Source of the DNA: Diplosphaera chodatii | Lineage: Eukaryota; Chlorophyta; Trebouxiophyceae; Prasiolales; Stichococcaceae | Assembly (NCBI GenBank): GCA_032358165.1 | Contig: JAALGY010000032.1 | Coordinates: 1-64,000 of the forward strand | DNA: 64,000 nucleotides | Reading direction: 5' to 3' | Part shown: piece by piece, positions 60,008-64,000 of the stretch | Position numbering within the stretch: position 1 is the first letter of the stretch | Layout: each line of letters begins with the position of its first letter | Translations under genes and position numbers: made by a program | The notes under the pieces: model-generated | What the model saw: only the letters and a program-made list of their open reading frames with translations | Told to the model about the DNA's origin: nothing | Databases searched by the model: none

Positions 60008-63000
60008 TGCGCATGAGCAGTTTAGCCGTTCTGTACAGCCGCCAATTGACAGTGCTTGCTGATATATTCAGGAATAAGGCAACTTCAGTGCCGCGCAAGT
60101 GCCAGCAGAAGGCAGCCTGGTACAGTCACAAGACACACCTTGTCCTGCAGCTTGACTGGGAAGTCTACGTTCTTCTGCAGGCCGGCCGCGCCAGTGAATG
60201 CGGTGCCCGTCTGCTTCTTCACAACGTCGGCACCCTGCAGTTGCAGACGCTTCCCGTCGTCAGCATCTTCGCCACAATTACACAGCTTATAGGAGCAGGC
60301 AGCGTCCAGAAGTGCTGTGACCCTGCTGCAACCCGGAGGGGCCAGGTTTGAAGTACCAAGTGACAGCAGCATGCGCTGCTGCCCCATGGCCCTGATTGAC
60401 TGCAGGCATGCTGGCAACAAGCTGACATGCCACATGCCACACACTAGGTTGCGCGCTGCCTGGCTGAGCAACATTGCTGCATTCACACTCTTAGCCTCCA
60501 GTGCACGACTGAGGACACCCTGAAGAATATCTGCCCACCTTGTTGATGGCGCCGCCCAGGGCGTCAGCACCCGAGCGCTGCATGCCATCGGACTTGCTGG
60601 CGTTGGCCCGCTGCTGCGTCTCGTTGCTGGCCTTGGCCTGTGTGACGAGCAATGTTGCCTGATCAGGTAGGTCAGTGATATGCATCGTCGACATCTCGTT
60701 GGAGACACTCGCATTGCTGGAGACCGCCAGATCCGCTGCCTTCTCACAAAGTTGCGCTGCCGATACCAAGCACAGAACAGCAGCAGCAGAGCAGCCAAAC
60801 TTTTGCAGGTGCGCACCTTGTCCTGCAGCTTGACCGGGAAGTCGACGTTCTTCTGCAGGCCAGCTGCGCCAGTGAATGCTGTGCCCGTCTGCTTCTTCAC
60901 GACGTCGGCCCCCTGCAGTGCAATATGTCTCCCTTCGTCAGCATCTTCCTCCAGTAACATTCAGCCTGTAGGAGCAGGCAGCGTCCAACAAGTGCTACAA
61001 CCCTGCTGCATCCCAACCAGGGCGAGGATTGCTGTGCCAAGCGACAGCAGCATGCGCTGCTTTACCAGGCACTGAGTGACTGGAGGCAAGCTGCAGCAAG
61101 CTGATATGCCACATGCCACACACTCGGCTGTACATCGCCTGTCTGAGCAACAACGCAGCATGCACACTGCCCCCCGGCTTCCAGTGCACGACTGAGGACA
61201 CTTTGGAGGAATGTGTGTTCACCTTGTTGATGGCGCCACCAAGAGCGTCAGCGCCCGAGCGCTGCATGCCATCCGACTTGCTGGCGTTGGCGCGCTGCTG
61301 CGTCTCGTTGCTGGCCTTGGCCTGTGGCATGGGCAGTGTCCACCTGGTCAGGTGCGTGTATGACACAGTACATTCGCAGCAAAGCTCGACATCCATACAC
61401 CTATGCTGCTGAGCCAGACGGTGGTCAGTTGCACACCTTGTCCTGCAGCTTGACGGGGAAGTCGACGTTCTTCTGCAGGCCGGCTGCGCCGGTGAAGGCG
61501 GTGCCCGTCTGCTTCTTCACGACATCGGCACCCTGCAGGTGGCATGAGATAAGCCTCAACATGCTGCCTTGCACACGAGCAGCATGGCTGGCTTCAAGGT
61601 CACCAGACATTGGCGTGAACATAGGGCGGCCCACAGCTCTGATGCGCCCACGTGGCACACATCTGCTGTCTAGCAAAACGGTCAAGGCCCACTCACAGCC
61701 GCCTACTTGGCACTTTATGTCGGGTTGGGGAGCCCAGAACATATCCAACAGGTATGGAGAACGCACCTTGTTGATGGCGCCGCCCAGGGCGTCAGCGCCC
61801 GAGCGCTGCATGCCATCGGACTTGCTGGCGTTGGCGCGCTGCTGCGTCTCGTTGCTGGCCTTGGCCTGCAAAACAGGGTTTGAGCGCAACTGTCAGCTGT
61901 TGACTTCCAGGAGCACACCGACTGCTGGACAGTGAGCATTTTCGTAACAGGCAGCTGATGGTATGGTGTGCTTGACAGCTGGCTCACTGTCGCGGCAATG
62001 CACAGCAGCTCACGGGCATGCCATGCCATGCACACGTCTAGCAGTGCTAGCACTGCACACCTTGTCCTGCAGCTTCACAGGGAAGTCCACGTTGGTCTGC
62101 AGGGCGCTGCCCCGGAAGCCCACCGGCTTGGTGGAGATGTCACCGCCGCCCTGCAGTCGCAATGGCCTGGCATCAGTCTCTAGGTTGAGTGCAGGTCATC
62201 CCATGAGCCGGATCACCAGACTGGCAAGCGGGGCTGCTCTGGGGTCGTCGGCGTTTGCTGCCATTCAACAGTCCACGCGTCTTGTTGACACATTTCTGCC
62301 AGCAGAGCAGAGCGCTGCCGTGTTGCTTGCATACAGCCCCTGGCATGCACGACTGCTGGTGAGCGCGGTGCAAGCCACTCACGCTGGTGACGTTGCCGAC
62401 CGCCTGCTTGGCCTTGTTGGCGGCGTCGCCCAGGGAGGGGCCATCGCCGCCGCCCGCGCCCTTCGCCTCGCCCTGCACCTTGTTGCCCGCCGTCTTCGCG
62501 GCGTCAGCGGCCTGTCGGGCAGCACGACACGCGGATTGCTGGTCCGGTTCACTGGTCAGCACCAGCTCCCATAAGAGCGTGTCAGATGTCCACAGTTCTT
62601 CAGGCGCAGCCAGTGACATGTGGTTTATCAGGAGAGCACTGCAAGGAAAGCGGCGCTGTCAAGATGAGGCACAGGTTACTGGGTCAGTTTTTAGCAGCGC
62701 ATTGCTGTGCTTGTCGCAAGCATCGATTGTGCGCCTGCTAAGTTGGGAACCGTGGTGCCAGCAGACAGGGCAACACCTTGTCCTGCAGGCCGCCGAAGCC
62801 GACGTTGACCTGCAGGCCGTCGCTGCGGCCGTTGAAGCCCACCATCGGCTGGTCCTTCAGCTTCTTGATGGCCTGCAGGACGCGGTGCAGGGATCTCAGA
62901 CGACTGGTAGGCACACGCAGCGCACAGCCTGCAAGTGTCAAGATCTGAGTCCGCCTTCAGGGCGAGCGCATTGCCGGGCATGCAACCTGGTGAGACAGGC

Positions 63001-64000
63001 TGTGAAACATCAGCAGGGTGTCGGCAGCGGGTCCAGACACCATCCCTGCATACCCAGCTGTGGAAAATGCGACCAACAGAGCTTGGCACTGTTCCGAGTG
63101 TCGCACCCGCTTGGCGGCGTCGACGGTCTTGGCGTCGCCCGAGGCATCCGTCTTGGGGCCCTGCGTCTGGTCCGACAGATCCTGGGCCGCGCCCGTCGAC
63201 TTGTCGGTCGCAGACGCCGGCTGTGGCAGAAGTTGAACACCACATGTCAAACAGGTGTGCAGGTTCTCTGTTCAGCGCTGCAAGTGGGTGGAGCCGTGTG
63301 GAGCGGCTTGCCAGGCCTGCAGGCGGGCAGGCTGCCCAACAAACGTCTCAGAATACTTGCGCCGCTGCAAGCTGCCACACAGCAGTGAGGCTGGCGCAGA
63401 TCCACTGGGCGCATTTGGTGTTACCTTGTCACCGCCGCCGCCATACGCAGCGTCCACGTTGACCTGCAGGCCGCGAGCGTCGCCGCTGAAGCCCACAGAC
63501 TTCTTGCTGACGTCCTTGGTTCCCTGTCACAACAGGATCAACGCATTAGACGATGTCTGCTGGATGCTGCAGGGCATCATGAAGGAAGGGTTGACAAGTG
63601 GGCCACAGCGGGCCACAGAGTGATTTGAATTGTCCAGCGCAGATCTGCAGTCGAGTCGCCACATGGTGCCCAAAGGAAACATGGCAGAGGAGGGCGCGTG
63701 CACCGAAAATTGCACCTCTGCAAGCTTGCCGATCGTGTTCTTGGCTGGGCCCTGCAGCTCGGCCTCCTTGCGACCGCCCTTCGCCTCGTCGGCCACGCCG
63801 TTGGCCTGTACGTCAGGTGAGCACCGAGCTTGGCCCGACATACACACCATGTCTCGAGTGCAACGTCGCACCAGTGCCATTCATATGGTGTATCCAGGGC
63901 AGAGACTGCGGGGTACCTTGTCAGCGATGTTTGGCATGCCGCTGACGTTGACCTGCAGGCCGTCCGCCCTGCCGCGGAAGGCCACAGGCTTCTCGGCAAT
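56717..64000 (-). CDS. LEA-like modular repeat protein built from phase-0 exon cassettes (partial)
   Basis: At least 24 exons, still open at the right edge, so the N-terminus is missing. Every exon I read is a multiple of three, bounded by CAG acceptors and GTGCG/GTGAG donors. Four module types recur. P (30-33 residues) holds a VGFxGxxxGLQxNV core and usually ends VDFPVKLQDK. A (33) is AKASNETQxRANASKSDGM followed by GADALGG. S (19) is GADAVTSGNLPSFGGAADQ. L (30-43) is a VADKAAGAAKDAAGSGDGP type. Transcript order: P-L-P-L-P-L-P, then A-P three times, then A-S-L-P three times. The last P module is a variant ending in NPFGEAALRDGSALEA with TGA at 56717-56719. The protein is hydrophilic, Ala/Gly/Lys/Asp-rich, with no Trp and almost no Cys in the modules read. 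This resembles LEA group 3-type stress proteins such as those of hardened Chlorella. A desiccation or cold role is inference; no catalytic motif is seen. Confidence 0.75.
59153..59168. repeat. Short telo-box-like motif in an intron
   Basis: The phrase AACCCAAAACCCTAAACA lies in the intron between a P exon and the L exon of the LEA-like gene. It includes one AACCCTAAA plant telo-box and a degenerate second unit. Equivalent introns in the other two units do not show it, so it is not part of the repeated unit. It may be chance. Confidence 0.5.
60139..61866 (-). repeat. Tandem array of A-P exon units (~0.6-0.7 kb each, three copies)
   Basis: Units of two exons. A exons lie at about 61768-61866, 61222-61320 and 60541-60639. 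The P-variant exons (starting GADVVKKQTGTAFTGAAG) lie at about 61438-61536, 60820-60915 and 60141-60236. The three P-variant exons encode the same peptide, and the three A exons do too. Introns following the second and third P-variant exons share a phrase like GCAGGCAGCGTCCA (near 60297 and 60977), so whole exon-intron units were copied. The array differs from the downstream one by lacking S and L modules. Confidence 0.85.

Noticed and set aside
62387..63388. Plus-strand open frame of about 333 codons near the right edge
   Set aside because: It crosses, in antisense, several exons and introns of the LEA-like gene whose minus-strand frames and splice sites are consistent. It has no independent support.
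1..64000. CRISPR array, insertion sequence, prophage or bacterial operon
   Set aside because: Repeats found are microsatellites, a ~172-base tandem repeat and exon cassettes. There are no short evenly spaced repeats with unique spacers, no transposase motif, and gene structure is intron-rich and eukaryotic.
1..64000. tRNA, rRNA or other structured RNA genes
   Set aside because: I saw no cloverleaf with canonical A and B box spacing and no rRNA-like conserved stretch. A covariance-model scan would be needed to exclude them fully.

Overview
The window looks like nuclear DNA from a green alga (Chlorophyta, possibly Trebouxiophyceae or Chlorophyceae). The sequence is GC-rich and full of CTGCAG/TGCTGC. 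Genes are split into many exons of about 50-500 bases, with GTGAGT/GTGCGT-like donors and CAG acceptors. It holds a class XI (plant-type) myosin, plant-like Piezo exons, C-terminal U-box proteins, and an interstitial plant-type telomere repeat (CCCTAAA). I see no bacterial operons, CRISPR arrays, rRNA, or tRNA genes that I could support. The species cannot be fixed from this window alone.

Layout, left to right. 1-2.28 kb: nothing supported. 2.29-2.93 kb: a tandem repeat with a ~172-base unit. 3.1-8.7 kb (minus): exons of a Piezo mechanosensitive channel, apparently decayed and lacking the pore end. 9-12.3 kb: no confident gene. 12.3-13.7 kb and 29.9-31.6 kb (minus): two related, apparently decayed Q-rich loci. 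13.75-19.4 kb and 20.66-26.0 kb (minus): two tandem paralogs of a large protein with a C-terminal U-box (putative E3 ubiquitin ligases). 26.9-29.8 kb (minus): the C-terminal half of a DDX10/Dbp4-type RNA helicase, with damage. 32.3-38.0 kb (minus): a CLC chloride channel/transporter with an altered selectivity motif. 39.1-52.7 kb (minus): a complete class XI myosin (motor, IQ neck, coiled coil, DIL tail). 53.7-54.4 kb (minus): a small single-pass protein with a predicted mitochondrial presequence, possibly COX7C-like. 55.2-56.1 kb (plus): a single-pass protein with an Ala/Ser/Thr-rich tail. 56.7-64.0 kb (minus, running off the right edge): a LEA-like modular protein built from repeated phase-0 exons.

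Almost everything is on the minus strand. The only supported plus-strand gene is divergent from the small mitochondrial protein gene. The genes do not form one pathway. The main theme is duplication and turnover: duplicated E3 genes, duplicated Q-rich loci, decayed Piezo and helicase genes, and repeated amplification of exon cassettes in the LEA-like gene. Exons of the myosin, CLC, U-box and LEA-like genes read cleanly. The nonsense and frameshift lesions are confined to two blocks (about 3-9 kb and 12-13.7/27-31.6 kb). This favours real decay over a generally poor assembly, but does not prove it.

Exon borders marked 'about' were placed by eye from splice signals and reading frame. Gene ends tied to a named stop or start codon are firmer.
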